A stretch of DNA of 64,000 nt from Scolanthus callimorphus. Taxonomy: Eukaryota > Cnidaria > Anthozoa > Actiniaria > Edwardsiidae. Location: the NCBI GenBank assembly GCA_033964015.1, contig CM066912.1, positions 12,001,399 through 12,065,398 on the forward strand. Reading direction: 5' to 3'. The position numbers and the translations under genes are program-made. Under the pieces are notes generated by a model. It had not been told where the DNA came from. It did no database searches and saw only the letters and a list, made by a program, of their open reading frames with translations. This document shows, piece after piece, positions 47,315 through 57,953 of this stretch (within the stretch, counting starts at the first letter, position 1; each line of letters begins with the position of its first letter).

Positions 47315-47502
47315 AAGCAATAAAAATACTTTCTGCGTGCTCTCTGGTTTCTTACAAACACTCGGGGAATGTTGGTCGAACTGATAAAACTTGAAAGACA
47401 CTCGCCTTCGGCTCGTGTCTTTCAAGTTTTGATCAGTTCTCCCAACATCCCCCTCGTGTTTGTAAAAAAGCAGAGAGCACGCGGAAAGTACTTTTATTGC
47501 TT
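47315..47502. mobile_element. ~188-bp palindromic MITE
   Basis: Left AAGCAATAAAAATACTTTC... mirrored by ...GAAAGTACTTTTATTGCTT. The inner arms share GTGCTCTCTG, AACACTCG and TTGAAAGACAC with their complements. Confidence 0.8.
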
Positions 47503-47686
47503 AAATATACAACCGAGAATGAGTATTACGAGTAAAATTTTGAAACAGCGCATCGTACCTCTTGTAAAAACGGCAAAAAGGCTCTTATTCGCTTAATAAA
47601 GTACATACGTTTCCTAAAGCCTAAAGTCCAAAAGTAACTAATAATTGAATCAAAACCTAACGTAACCTAACTAAAAATAAATATGG

Positions 47687-47689
<3 letters not shown>

Positions 47690-47756
<67 letters not shown>

Positions 47757-47757
47757 T
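47690..47757. repeat. (TA)n microsatellite
   Basis: About 33 TA dinucleotides with a single C interruption near 47731. Confidence 0.95.
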
Positions 47758-48227
47758 TCATTTTGAAAACGAAGATTTTGTCTGCTGTTATTTGACTGGC
47801 AGCCGGCCATATAGACACTTCGTTTTGTATAATTTTGGCCCCACCAAATAGTAGACAATTTTACACCCAATTCACAAGTTTTATATGAAGAAAAGGAGGA
47901 CACCCGAACGACGTTTACAATGTTCATTTCATAATCTTTAAATACATTTTATTTATAATATATTACAAGAAACATATAAGTGAGAGTTGAAACGTGTAAC
48001 AAACATGCATTGCTTTAGTACCAAGCTGCGGAACATTCGCAGAATAAACAATTGTCAAACGGATTTTGAAAATAATTCTGTTGCAAGACTTCAAGATGTT
48101 AAATGTTAGTATATTATCACTTACCACTGTTGTTCTTCTTAATTTGAGCAAAAAATGAAATATTGTGAAAAGAAAACCTGATCGGGTAAGTAGCAGAAAG
48201 TTCATTATTGACCAAATATGGTCATAC

Positions 48228-49453
48228 GGGACCGGTCATTATTTATCGTCTGGGGGTGGGGGGTGGGGGGGGGGGGTGCAGAGGATTTGGGGTAATACAA
48301 GGCCAAAATGCAGTGATCCTCCCTCTATAAGTACAATGATTAACGTGATCCCCCTCAGAGCAGTTAAACGTTTTCGTGACCCCCCCCCCCTCCCCGCCCC
48401 CTATTTGACCTAGTAGGAGACAATACAGATATAGAAGGGATCGCATTTTTCTTTCGTTGCCGAAGCGCGCCCGAATTTTGATAAACGCATTTTAGCAAGC
48501 CTTAGAGAAAGTGTAGATGAACATTCCGTTTTTATGTATAGTAAACAATTCGTGTAGGTTTTATTATTCATTCACGCAATTGCGCGCCGAAATGTCGAAA
48601 TTATTATTATTCATTTGCGTGAAGCGTGGCCCAAATGACGAATTTATAATATGCCTGTAACGTCGAACTCACGCTTATACTTCATTTCGAGCATAGCGAC
48701 TGCCCGCCAGGCCTATCACTGCAGGGCATTTTGATAGAGTTTGTTTTTCCTCGTCAAGATACACTTGTTGTTGTGAACGGTGCGAAGGTAGTGTCTTCGT
48801 TGCCCGAGTTGCCAAAGACTTTATTAGATAAGCGCGCCGAAATTTTCATTATGTATTGAGTGAAGTGAAGTACAAAAATGCAAATGATAGAGAAGTTGCT
48901 GGAATAACTACTTAGAAAATTTCTTGTGGTTCCCCCTTTCAGGGCTTCAGGTTTTGAGAGATCTCCCCTTTCGCTCACCCCAAAACGAAAGGAACTGAAA
49001 ACGAAGGGAACTTTTTAATTCATTGTCCAGCTTATAAAGATGAACGCGAAGAGCTGGTCAAATGTATCGAGAAAACAGGGAGGGATAAGTTTGAAAAATA
49101 TCAACCTGAAAAAGCTTTTCACTTTCTAATTAATTATTCAGGCAAGAATATTCAAACGCAAAGGAAAATTGCAAAATTTATAGATGAGTGCTTCTCTCTG
49201 CGGAAAGAAATCACGTTGAGGAGGTTGTAAAATGGGAAAAAAATGATTTTTATTTAAACTTATTTGGGCTTAAATCTATATACAATTTTGTATACGATTC
49301 CAAATAAAAATGTCTGTCTGTCTGTCAGTTTCAAGTATCAAGTTTTATTCAATTGACCCTTATACACTAGTAGACTGGTTGTCAAGTGAATACATATTTA
49401 AGGTTAAACACATCCAGTGATCCCCCCAAGGCGATAAATAATGATCGGTCGAA
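48228..49453. mobile_element. ~1.2-kb element, GGTCATTATTTATCG ends with G tracts
   Basis: GGGACCGGTCATTATTTATC at 48228 followed by a G-rich tract. The right end is the inverted GGCGATAAATAATGATCGGTC (about 49430-49450), preceded by TCCCCCCAAG. A LINE fragment sits inside (48997-49326). Confidence 0.6.
48997..49326 (+). pseudogene. 3' fragment of a LINE polyprotein with (CTGT)n tail
   Basis: An open frame from GAA at 48997 to TAA at 49228-49230 (77 codons, no start) reads NEGNFLIHCPAYKDEREELV, then a Lys-rich tail. A FLxHCPxYxxxR motif is common near the C-terminus of LINE polymerase proteins. The 3' region ends in (CTGT)n at 49312-49326. No upstream polymerase domain is present, so this is a strongly 5'-truncated copy nested in the 48228 element. 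Confidence 0.55.
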
Positions 49454-49472
49454 CCTAAACCCGCCACGAATA

Positions 49473-50160
49473 TAGCCTGGGTAGCAAGCGTTTCCGTGGG
49501 GTTTCAGGGGACAGAGAAGCCTGAAATAGTCCAGTTACCCGAATTCTCCAATCTACCGCTGAATATGCATATACCGTTTCCGGGAAACGTTGTCACCCAA
49601 AAAGCCTATAAGCTTGAAGTGCAAAGGATAATGGGGGAATCTAAACTGCTACTGTTTGATCTGAATTCAGACAGTTATCGCAACCACAGGTAAAATCATA
49701 AAATTCCAGCACATATCTAACCATGTTTGTCTCAATATTTTACAGAAATTCAAATAAATATTGACCCATACTCCCTAGCGCACCAAGCTTTGCTGCTTTT
49801 TTCAGTGACAACGTATTCCGGAAACGGTATATAAACGGCGCATAAATACAGTGGGAGCCTCGATTTGAACCTGAATTCGAATACCAACGAGTCCAAAACG
49901 TTTTGTCTATTGTCTCCATTCAAGCTTCATCAGTTTCTCGTCGGTATTCACAACTTTTTGTTCTTCAAACTGAGGCTCCCACTGTATTTATGCGCCGTCG
50001 ATGCCTATTCAGCGGCAGAGTAGAGAATTCGAAGGCCGCGCGAAGTATGGGGCGAGACATTTTCTCTCTTGGCCCATGCTTCGCGCGACCAAATCGACGA
50101 ACTTCAGGCTTCTCTTCTCTGTCCCTTGGAACCCAACGGAAACGCTTGCTACGCAGGCTA
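49473..50160. mobile_element. ~690-bp inverted-repeat element with nested MITE
   Basis: TAGCCTGGGTAGCAAGCG at the left is mirrored as CGCTTGCTACGCAGGCTA at the right. The arms extend through GTTTCCGT and GGGACAGAGAAG(CCTGAA). A second inverted repeat is nested at 49834-49998. Confidence 0.7.
49834..49998. mobile_element. ~165-bp MITE nested in the 49473 element
   Basis: AACGGCGCATAAATACAGTG pairs with CACTGTATTTATGCGCCGT. The inner arms share GGGAGCCTC and its complement. Confidence 0.75.
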
Positions 50161-50269
50161 ACACGAAATAACCCACAGCATGGTTCGCCGTTACATGTTT
50201 CAACTAAGTTATATGTTTCTGATATTACTTATAAGCTTTATAATTTATAAAAAAAAATAAGTTATTTTA

Positions 50270-50943
50270 TAGATCCCGTCCACACTACATCGTTTTTTCA
50301 AACGAAAACGGATACTTTTTGCTCCGGGTACGGCTATCGTGTCCACACAACGCCGAAAATGATCACCGAAAATGGATCAATCCAAAAACGCTCTCAAGAG
50401 AGGAGCGATTTGAAAACGGAGCTCTTTGAAAACGCTGTTTTATAGTGTGGACGGGTGAAACCGATGCTATCTGAAAACGATGACGTCACCACAGCAAACC
50501 CGACCAATTTCGCGGGCCGATAGGTCGAAATGCTCATGCGTTGAGCTTATTTGAGCATGCGCACTGAAATCGAATGCATAAGATCGTCGTGGACGGGCGA
50601 AATCCCGATACGAAAACGATATAAGTGTGGACGCAAATGTTTTTCAAAACGGAGCAAAAAGTATCCGTTTTCGTTTGAAAACGGTGTAGTGCATTCTCGA
50701 ACCCAGAGCTCCCCTGCTCGTAACCTCGCGGGGGAGGCTCTGGTGACAGCCACTGACGCATGCGTGAGATTTAATACAGAGCCGCTGAGAGAAAGACCTT
50801 TCAGAGCATGCTCCAACACTCAAAATCAACCAATCAGTGACGGCCCTCAAGTGGATGTCCTGGATGTCCCCAGAGCCTCCCCTGCGAGCAGACGAGCTGG
50901 GGAGCTCTGGGAACGAGAATGGGTGTAGTGTGGACGGGGTCTA
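50270..50943. mobile_element. GTCCACACTAC-ended element interrupted by a Mutator-like MITE
   Basis: TAGATCCCGTCCACACTAC at 50270 is mirrored by GTAGTGTGGACGGGGTCTA ending 50943. Internal repeats of GAAAACG and GTGTGGACG are frequent. A 230-bp MITE lies at 50692-50921. Confidence 0.7.
50692..50921. mobile_element. Mutator-like MITE (CATTCTCG ends), 9-bp duplication
   Basis: CATTCTCGAACCCAGAGC at the left; inverted right end ...CTCTGGGAACGAGAATG. GGTGTAGTG precedes (50683-50691) and follows (50922-50930) the element. Related copies lie at 51530 and 53608, with a decayed one at 15682. Confidence 0.85.
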
Positions 50944-50949
50944 AGTGAC

Positions 50950-51525
50950 ACCGCGGCAAAACGCATTTGCCATGCGCTAAAGATTCGCTTCTTGTGAAAT
51001 GAAAACAAAAGAAATAATCATACATAACAAAGATATCTCGTGCTCTCTTGGAAATTTGGAAAACGTAAGCTCCAGACACAAAACGTAAGGCCACAAATTG
51101 CAGAGCAACTAGAATATGACCATATCTTTCTCTGAACTTTTGCACCTCGCAATTTAAGGCTTGCACCCAAGGCGAAAATTCTGGTTTAAAGTCAAAATGT
51201 ATCGTTCGCTGTTGTTATGTAGATTTTTTCAATTGTCTTCATTTCACAGGCCCGTGAATCTTTAGCGCATGTGAATTGCGTTTTGCCGCGGTGTCGGTCT
51301 AAGTGCCAAAAAAAAAGAGCCAAATCATTCATGATTTGTGATTAGAGGGTTGAAATATTATCGTATTAGTTCCTTTCCAATTACGAAGTACAAGATGCAA
51401 GTGGGTAAAATAAACAGATACTGTTATCTATGTGTGAAGATTGGCCTTCATCGAATTATACCAAGACATGGACATAGCCGGGGGATGGCCCAGGTCCTGG
51501 CCAACAACCTGTACAGACAACTGTT
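50950..51525. other. Non-coding stretch, nothing recognised
   Basis: A gene-free interval between two transposons. An inverted pair of short segments (CCGCGGCAAAACGCA near 50951, TGCGTTTTGCCGCGG near 51278) suggests it is itself a ~350-bp inverted-repeat element. Confidence 0.45.
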
Positions 51526-51529
51526 TCCT

Positions 51530-51851
51530 CATTCTCGAACCCAGATCTCCCCGGCTCGTCATCTCGCAGGGGAGGCTCTGGTGACATCCATTTGAGGGCC
51601 TTCGCTAATTGGCTAAAATGGCGCGCACGCGTACATAAAAGTAGCTTAATCTCGCTTTCTAAAAACGTATCTTTCAAAATAACACTGGCATTCATTTCCT
51701 AGTCGTCTTCTCGACCTATGCCTTCGACCTAAACGCTCTAAAAGTAATTGTGAGGCATAAAAGCACTATTTTCTTTTACGCATGCGTCGGTGGCTGTCAC
51801 CAGAGCCTCCCCCGTGAGGGGACGAGCCGGGGAGCTCTGGGTACGAGAATG
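51530..51851. mobile_element. Mutator-like MITE, 9-10-bp duplication
   Basis: CATTCTCGAACCCAGATC at the left and GAGCTCTGGGTACGAGAATG at the right. ACTGTTTCCT flanks both sides (51520-51529, 51852-51861). The internal sequence differs from that of 50692 and 53608. Confidence 0.85.
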
Positions 51852-52089
51852 ACTGTTTCCTCTGAAAACACTTGCAAACTGCTAGGAGAAGTGTTCGTAG
51901 ACGTTTAAGCCAATCAGAAAACGAGTACTGAGTACAATTAATATAATAATATTTTTGCACTCTTGAAATTCAGGCATGCGTTGGATGGATAATCATTGAG
52001 ACGCTTCAAATGAAAATGAAAATGTATTGAATGACGAAGGTACATCAAATAATTGAGGGTCATGATCATGTAGAATGCTCTGCTCTGGT

Positions 52090-52572
52090 CTATGATCGCA
52101 CATTCCATGAGCTTAGCAATGACAATCGCGCTTTGAGAGAGACAATCCTTTCATCTTTCGCCCGTATTCTTTCTCGTAATTTTCGGTTCTTCTCTCTCAT
52201 TTCCACTTGCAATTTCTCGATTTTTTCGGAATCTTTCTTAGCCTTTTCAATTGCATCGTTCTTGTTCATAATGCGTGTTTCCGTCTCCTTGACAACGCTC
52301 ACGCATCTATTCGAGAGTACGTCCCTTTCCTTCTTCAGTTTATACGTCTCCAGCTGCAAAACGCGCTGTCGTTTCTTTGTCTGTCCGATTGTCGTTTCTA
52401 ATTTCCGCATTTCATTGCGTAAGCTATGAATGTTGAATACAGCGACGGAAAGTCTATTTAAAGTAGCTTCGTGTTCTTGACTTAGCTTTTCGAGTTCTCT
52501 GTTTTGCTCTGATAGAATCCTTTCTCTAGTTCTCAAGATATGATGAAGCTTTTCTTTCCTTTTCTTTTCCAT
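52090..52572 (-). CDS. Coiled-coil protein 1 of the local paralog cluster
   Basis: 160-aa, almost entirely Glu/Lys/Arg/Leu-rich coiled coil, starting MEKKRKEKLHHILRTRER and ending LKARLSLLSSWNVRS. No signal peptide or membrane segment, so cytoplasmic or cytoskeletal. The last ~70 residues align with the neighbouring 54746 protein: a Cys, then R(I/M)xx(K/S)(N/R)DAI, an Asn-Leu-Arg segment, and LKAxxxLLSxWNV at the end. On the minus strand the sequence just before the ATG reads CCTCTCTTTATTAG, a good 3' splice site, so an upstream exon is likely and the true N-terminus may lie further upstream. A structural scaffold role is a guess from the coiled coil alone. Confidence 0.7.
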   Translation of the reverse strand: MEKKRKEKLHHILRTRERILSEQNRELEKLSQEHEATLNRLSVAVFNIHSLRNEMRKLETTIGQTKKRQRVLQLETYKLKKERDVLSNRCVSVVKETETRIMNKNDAIEKAKKDSEKIEKLQVEMREKNRKLRERIRAKDERIVSLKARLSLLSSWNVRS

Positions 52573-53300
52573 CTAATAAAGAGAGGGAGTTTGTGTAATC
52601 CACAAATCCACCTTCGTTCCAAAGTGGCTCAGTCCTTTCAAGGCTTCGTTATAATGTTTAGCTTGTTCATATAATCTAATCACTTTTCATGATCTGATAT
52701 GACAGGTTAATGTTTATTCTATTAATTTGACCCTTTTTCCGCTTTGCTTGTTAATGTGGTCATCTCGCCCAGCAAGAGATAAACTGCTTGGGGCTTGGGG
52801 ATTCAAACTCATTTCCTATCAATTTGAACATCTGGCGTTTTAAAAGGGTAATCGAAATGTCATGGAAAATATGGTCGAAAAGTAGCTGCAAAATAATCAT
52901 CTTCAAGCAGCTTTTTAAAGAATCATCTTCAAGCAGTTTTCATCTAAAAAATGAAAAAATAATATAAAAATGAAAAATTTCTAAAATGAAACATAATATA
53001 CTTAGACACAAAATAAAGACGATACTGAATCATGAGCAGAATTTTTGTGGTTGAAAGGCGATAAACACCCAACGGGGGTCTTTTCGACAGCTTCGTCTTT
53101 TACTTCTTTTGTAGTGTGTCTCGTAGGGTCTTCGAGGTTTCATAAAACAGAACATTTCCAGCTTTTAACATGTCTAGAAGTGTCAGTAATTTATTTGTGC
53201 GTGACACCTTCTAAAAAAACTCGCTGGAACCCTTTTGTCTGTCGTCCAAAAACACACCTAATAATGCAATTCCATGCGCTCGTCTTCGTTGGGTTGCCCT
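52573..53300. other. Upstream region of coiled-coil gene 1; no other gene seen
   Basis: May hold the 5' exon of the 52090 gene. Near 52897 and 52922, ATCTTCAAGCAG is duplicated. The small frames here show no features. Confidence 0.35.
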
Positions 53301-53302
53301 GA

Positions 53303-53484
53303 TAGAGCAGATTTCGTATGACTGTGAAAAGTTCCGCGACAAAGTTGTACCACTCCGCGACCGTGTCCGCGCCGCGACTACGCGGTTTCGTTCGGTATCT
53401 ACAGCAGGCCAGGTTCCGTACCGCCACCGCGACAGTACCGCGCCGTGTCACGGTACTTTTCACAGTCATACGAAATCTGCTCTA
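53303..53484. mobile_element. GC-rich MITE with TAGAGC-type ends
   Basis: TAGAGCAGATTTCGTATGACT at the left and AGTCATACGAAATCTGCTCTA at the right form near-perfect inverted repeats like those of the TAGAGCGG family. The interior (ACCGTGTCCGCGCCGCGAC and similar) is unrelated and far more GC-rich. The arms continue into GTGAAAAGT/ACTTTTCAC. Confidence 0.8.
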
Positions 53485-53607
53485 ACCTGAAGGAACTAGT
53501 TGATAGGTATATATTGTGAGGGGAGGGCAGGGTTCCTAAGGGTCATTAAAGGGAGCCTGTCACGCAACTGCGCAGCTGATCTGCGCATCTCTCAATTCAG
53601 AGAACTA

Positions 53608-53834
53608 CATTCTCTTACCCAGACCTCCCGGCTCGTCACCTCGCGGGGGGAGGCTCTGGTGACAGCCACTGACGCATGCGCGAGATTTGATACAGAGCCG
53701 TTGAGAGAAATATCTTTCTGCGCATACCCCAACGTTCAAAACTAGCCAATCAGCAAAGGTCCTCAAATGGGTGTCGCCAGAGCCTCCCCTGGGAGCAGAC
53801 GAGCCGGGGATCGGGAGCTCTGGGTACGAGAATG
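53608..53834. mobile_element. Mutator-like MITE, perfect 9-bp duplication
   Basis: CATTCTCTTACCCAGACC at the left and GAGCTCTGGGTACGAGAATG at the right. AGAGAACTA occurs at 53599-53607 and 53835-53843. Confidence 0.9.
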
Positions 53835-53844
53835 AGAGAACTAT

Positions 53845-54740
53845 GTCCCGTAACGATAGCCAGTGAAAACTAACAACCTTTAAAACAATCGTATATAATC
53901 CCGCTATTACGAGATCCAACGGACCTTGTTTTTTACATATTTTTCTAATAAGATGGCCTAATTAGTTGCTGATGAATCATTCACCGCTCCTGGAGCATGC
54001 GTGAATATTTACAAGAACCCATCCGGTCTTTGACAAAAAATTTCATTGAAAGTCCTGGCATTTTGAAATCCTGAAAACGTGGGAAACCTGGAGGGAGAGG
54101 GTCCTGTTTAAGGAAGGGGGTGCTGATTGGGCAGGTGGTGTAAACTATAATTGAAAGCACATCGATTAACATACAGCCATTTCAAGAAAGTTGTATCGAT
54201 CAAACGCGACCACATACAGCCACCGCGGAGCATAATTTCGATGGAGAGGGGGGGGGGGGGGGGGGGGTGGTCTAAATCGGGATGGGACAACTTGGGATGG
54301 GGAGGGGTGGGGTGTGAAATTGGTAACTTTTTGCGCTGGCTCTGAGAATAATTATCATGGCGTAATTGCAAATGGCGGCCAAATTATCGTGGGGGGTAAG
54401 CCCCCTCCCCAGCCCCCCTGTTCCGCGGTGCCTGTCGTAATTATGGGAAGTGGTGTCAAACTGGGATGGCAAAGAATCGACATTAAGGAATCGGTGTTAG
54501 CTACTCTGCTACACCAATGTTTTGAAATACCTGCAATATTTTTATTGCTTCAGTAGCTCTTTCCTTTACCCATATTCCCTAGCGGTCTGGGACGGGAACG
54601 CTTGGACGCTCTACCGACAACGTTTTTGAAATAACTGTATGTAGTTTAAATAATCTGGTTCCCTGTCACTAATAAAAGGCGCGCTTTCACATTGTACATC
54701 GGATGTCATGTAATATTATACATTCGATATTTATTTATTT
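53845..54740. other. Non-coding stretch with G-rich tract
   Basis: A G-run lies at about 54248-54267, followed by GGGATGGG-type repeats to 54312 and C-rich sequence at 54402-54420. The frames across it are low-complexity. Confidence 0.45.
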
Positions 54741-54745
54741 GCTAT

Positions 54746-55315
54746 CTACTTCACATTCCAGTTACTCAGTAGTATCACTTTAGCCTTGAGGTCCTTGACG
54801 ACCTCTTCTTTCTTCTCGACTGTCACTCTCAGCTCCTCGTTTTCAAACTGTATATCCTTAAGAAGCTGCGAAAGCCTAGCGTTTTCCCTTTCCCAATGCT
54901 TTATGGCGTCTCTCTTACTCTCCATTCGTGATGTGAACTCCCGTCTTGCTACATCACATTGCTCACAAATATTAGCTTTTTCCCTGTAGAGCTGCTCCAG
55001 TTCATTCTTCAAAGCATTCTCATGTTTTTCGTGATAGCCTAACTGTAGCCCTGTCATCGCTAATTGTGTTCGAAGATCGCTTATTACCCTGGTTGCTATA
55101 GCAACCTCGTTTCTGTTCGCCGTTTCTCGCGTTCTCATTTCTTGTAGAACCGATTGATTCGCTTCGATGTAGCTATCTTGTAGATTTAGTGCATCTCTTG
55201 CTGTCGGCGGCGTTGAAGTTATTCTAGATTGTAATTCGTTTCTGATTGTGAAGTCTTGAAGTAGAAACCTCGCGGATGAATTTGAGTGTGTTCTCTTCGA
55301 CCCTGGCGAAGTCAT
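54746..55315 (-). CDS. Coiled-coil protein 2 of the local paralog cluster
   Basis: 189-aa protein from an ATG at the complement of 55313-55315 to TAG. Residues 1-40 are Ser/Thr-rich (MTSPGSKRTHSNSSARF). The rest is coiled coil with heptad-spaced Leu/Ile, including NELEQLYREKANICEQC and ending LKAKVILLSNWNVK. The C-terminal ~75 residues match the 52090 protein closely (RDAIK, NEELR, KAKVxLLSxWNV). No signal peptide or transmembrane helix. TTTATT at 54730-54739 gives a minus-strand AATAAA just after the stop. No splice site is needed, so it appears single-exon. It is transcribed away from the 56322 gene, with about 1 kb between the two starts. Confidence 0.75.
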   Translation of the reverse strand: MTSPGSKRTHSNSSARFLLQDFTIRNELQSRITSTPPTARDALNLQDSYIEANQSVLQEMRTRETANRNEVAIATRVISDLRTQLAMTGLQLGYHEKHENALKNELEQLYREKANICEQCDVARREFTSRMESKRDAIKHWERENARLSQLLKDIQFENEELRVTVEKKEEVVKDLKAKVILLSNWNVK

Positions 55316-56321
55316 AGATGCAAACCTTCTAGTCCGTTAGCTCACTTGTGTTCATATTCTCCAAGGTAGAATTTCAATTTCGAGCTCATACCTTTTGTCT
55401 CATTTGTACAAATAACACATATCGTATTCTTACTCTTGCGTTTTGTTTACTAAGATGAGTTTTGGTTGGTTTGCTTCCTTTGAAAACGTGCGCCCAATAG
55501 AACTGTTGATAAAACAATACTTTGTTTTCCTCTGTGCTTTCCTCTGAATTCTTGTCAGAACCCTGCAACTTGTGCAGTTTGTCTGGACTCACATTTGATT
55601 TTGTACAGCAGACTTATTATATATCCCCCTTGGTCTTAATAGATTCAGCAAACAATCCCAAATTAATGACGACTCGAAAGTCAAGCTGCCACTTTTCATC
55701 TAGAATCATAGGGATTAAAGTAAGTACCGATACAATAAAAATGCCTTCTAGCCCAAATCTCACTATTGTTCGTTACAGCTTCATCCCTTAGTGCAGGAAG
55801 CGATGCTTAATGAACTCCAGGAGCTATGAATTCGAACCCTTTGCAATCACAGCACACTTTTTTATTTTGTGATACGTCGCTAATGAAAAAAAGGACGAAT
55901 GAAATAAAGTGTTACAATTTTCTTTAAGCGAGAGACTCAAATAAATCAGAAACGTTTTGATTGAAAGAGAGTCCATTTATAGGAGGTATCATTAACTTTA
56001 TTCTCTTACCTAAATTATCAAGGGTCTTCCCTAATAAACCGAGGGGGTCAATATACATGCATGTGTTACCCAATAGTACATGCGAGGTTGTCCCACGAAT
56101 TGGATTGATAAAAAAGTATTCTATTGCAATAAATAACACCGCTAATTAATAGTAAATTAACATCACTCTACAATGAACAACAACACAACACAACACGACG
56201 ATTACCATTCTGAACATAGCTAGATTTCCATATCGCCTAATTCCAAAGCACGACCAGACCCAAAGCCTTCTGCGCGGACGTGATCATGCTCATGGTAACC
56301 AGACTACGATTGAATTAAAAC
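55316..56321. promoter_or_regulatory. Divergent intergenic region between coiled-coil genes 2 and 3
   Basis: Lies between the 5' ends of the minus-strand 54746 gene and the plus-strand 56322 gene. CATGGTAAC, about 30-40 bp before the 56322 start, matches one half of the RFX X-box consensus; the other half is poor. No TATA box is obvious. Could be a shared bidirectional promoter, but at 1 kb separate promoters are equally possible. Confidence 0.3.
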
Positions 56322-56819
56322 ATGGAAAGGGACCGCAAAAATAACAACAACTTCAATCAACAAAACATCGGCTTTGCTCGTAAGATGACATCTGACAGAA
56401 ACATCGCTGTTAGTTATATCATCGAGACAGAACAGAAGATTACTCAGTGTCGACGCTATCTAAATGAACGAACGGACTTCCAAACAAAACTGCGAGATAA
56501 AAGGAACGAGATGCGTTTCCAGTTTGAAGAACTTGAAAGGGACATGCTATTTTATCAGAATAAAGTCATGAAATCTTCGGGTACGGTTTACAGGACACTT
56601 TATGGCGTAGAGAAGGAATTACTCGAGAAAATGAACTCAACAGAAGCAGCAAATAGTCAATACAAGACTGTCACGTGTAGGAATGAGGAACTCAGGCGAC
56701 AGGTAGCTATTTGTCGAAGACGTTGTGCAAAGTTCAAATGGCTGCATCTTTATCACCAATGGAGAAAACATAAAGGCACATTTGTCGGTAAGGACGAATG
56801 TCAACAAGAAAAATATTGA
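56322..56819 (+). CDS. Coiled-coil protein 3 of the local paralog cluster
   Basis: 165-aa protein. It begins with an Asn-rich head (MERDRKNNNNFNQQN), followed by a charged coiled coil (KLRDKRNEMRFQFEELERD). It ends in a Cys/Arg-rich and aromatic segment (NEELRRQVAICRRRC, then KFKWLHLYHQW). NEELR and the C-terminal Trp fall where the 54746 protein has NEELR and its Trp, so it is a more diverged paralog. Part of the middle (FYQNKVMKSSGT) resembles the 57954 protein. No signal peptide. AATAAA at 56928-56933 is about 110 bp past the stop. Single-exon as read. Confidence 0.65.
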   Translation: MERDRKNNNNFNQQNIGFARKMTSDRNIAVSYIIETEQKITQCRRYLNERTDFQTKLRDKRNEMRFQFEELERDMLFYQNKVMKSSGTVYRTLYGVEKELLEKMNSTEAANSQYKTVTCRNEELRRQVAICRRRCAKFKWLHLYHQWRKHKGTFVGKDECQQEKY

Positions 56820-57252
56820 ATGTCAAAGTGCTGTCACATAATTCAGCATGCAGAATTGTTAAGAGGGTGTGCCAATTACGATGAATCACGAGTCCGTTCT
56901 GCGAATCGCGAGATTCGATATTAAACAAATAAAAATGAAGAATAGGAACATCAACAATTCTGCACAATTACAGCACAGTCACTAACAGCTTGCCAACAAA
57001 CTGAGAACTCCTATACGAAATTAGAACATAGCTATGATTTTTTTTAACTGTCAACAAGACGATACGCCTTTCAAAGTCATTTTAATTTGTCGAAAACCTC
57101 TTTTATTAATAATCTTAAGGGACTTCTGTTATTCAACTGTAGTACTTGTATATCAAAATTATTTAATGTCTGTGTTGTTTCTTCCAAAAATATACAACAT
57201 GACAGCTGGGGAAGGAGGGTAGTTATGCAAACTTCTCTACAAGCATCCTATT

Positions 57253-57398
57253 ATAGCGCTATTCACTGTTTATCAACATTGCCATTCTAATGCTAATGTG
57301 CCAACCGTAGATTGAATAGCGCCCTTTGTTCTGTGAACCAATCGATCTCTGGTTGGCACATTAATAACAATGGATGACGTCAGCGTGAACAGCGCTAT
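57253..57398. mobile_element. ~146-bp palindromic MITE
   Basis: ATAGCGCTATTCAC at the left and GTGAACAGCGCTAT at the right; inner arms share CATTGCCATTCTAAT/ATTAATAACAATGGA-type and GTGCCAACC/GGTTGGCAC segments. It lies between two coiled-coil genes. Confidence 0.7.
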
Positions 57399-57399
57399 T

Positions 57400-57953
57400 G
57401 AATATAATAAAATTCGATTGATCAGTGCGCAAAACCCGTCAGGTCCCCCTCACACAACGACCAGACGTTCGGACAACCTAATATGGGTCGTATAACATGT
57501 TTTGTGAGCTTGAGAGTGTTTTGTCCTGGTACTGTTTTATTGAAACGTAGCTTAAATCCATTATGCCCACAAACAAAAGTACAAATCCTTTAATGCATAC
57601 AAGATTGCAAGAACAAACATAGATTCTTTGTAATAAGGTGATTTACTGATTTACATAAGCATCTTTGATCAAATCAATAGTAAATTACAGTTTAATGCTC
57701 TTGAAACGACTACCTGGCAACTTAGAATAACTAATTCCCGATAGCCACGATTTCAAAAGTTACAACGTGCCAAAACTGAGGCTCCAGACGGCAATATTCT
57801 ATGTGGCTATATTTACGTGAAGGACGTCGATTATGTCTCGAAGGCAACAGACACTGCCTCATATAAACGAAGGACCTACCTGTACTAAAGACTAATTTAT
57901 CGCTTGGGAGCGATCAGTTTCCTTTCACAATTTACGTAACATAGCTTCTTTCG
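57400..57953. other. Upstream region of coiled-coil gene 4
   Basis: No repeat boundary or frame recognised. Presumably includes the promoter of the 57954 gene. Confidence 0.3.

Noticed and set aside
47688..47927. Frame ending in repeated Tyr-Ile
   Set aside because: Generated by the (TA)n microsatellite.
52031..52429. 132-codon plus-strand frame
   Set aside because: It is antisense to coiled-coil gene 1. The minus strand has the coherent coiled-coil pattern and the paralogous C-terminus.
55093..55108. X-box GGTTGCTATAGCAACC as a regulatory site for coiled-coil gene 2
   Set aside because: It matches the RFX motif well but lies inside the coding frame about 210 bp past the start, so a promoter role is unlikely. 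Codon-driven coincidence is a simpler explanation.
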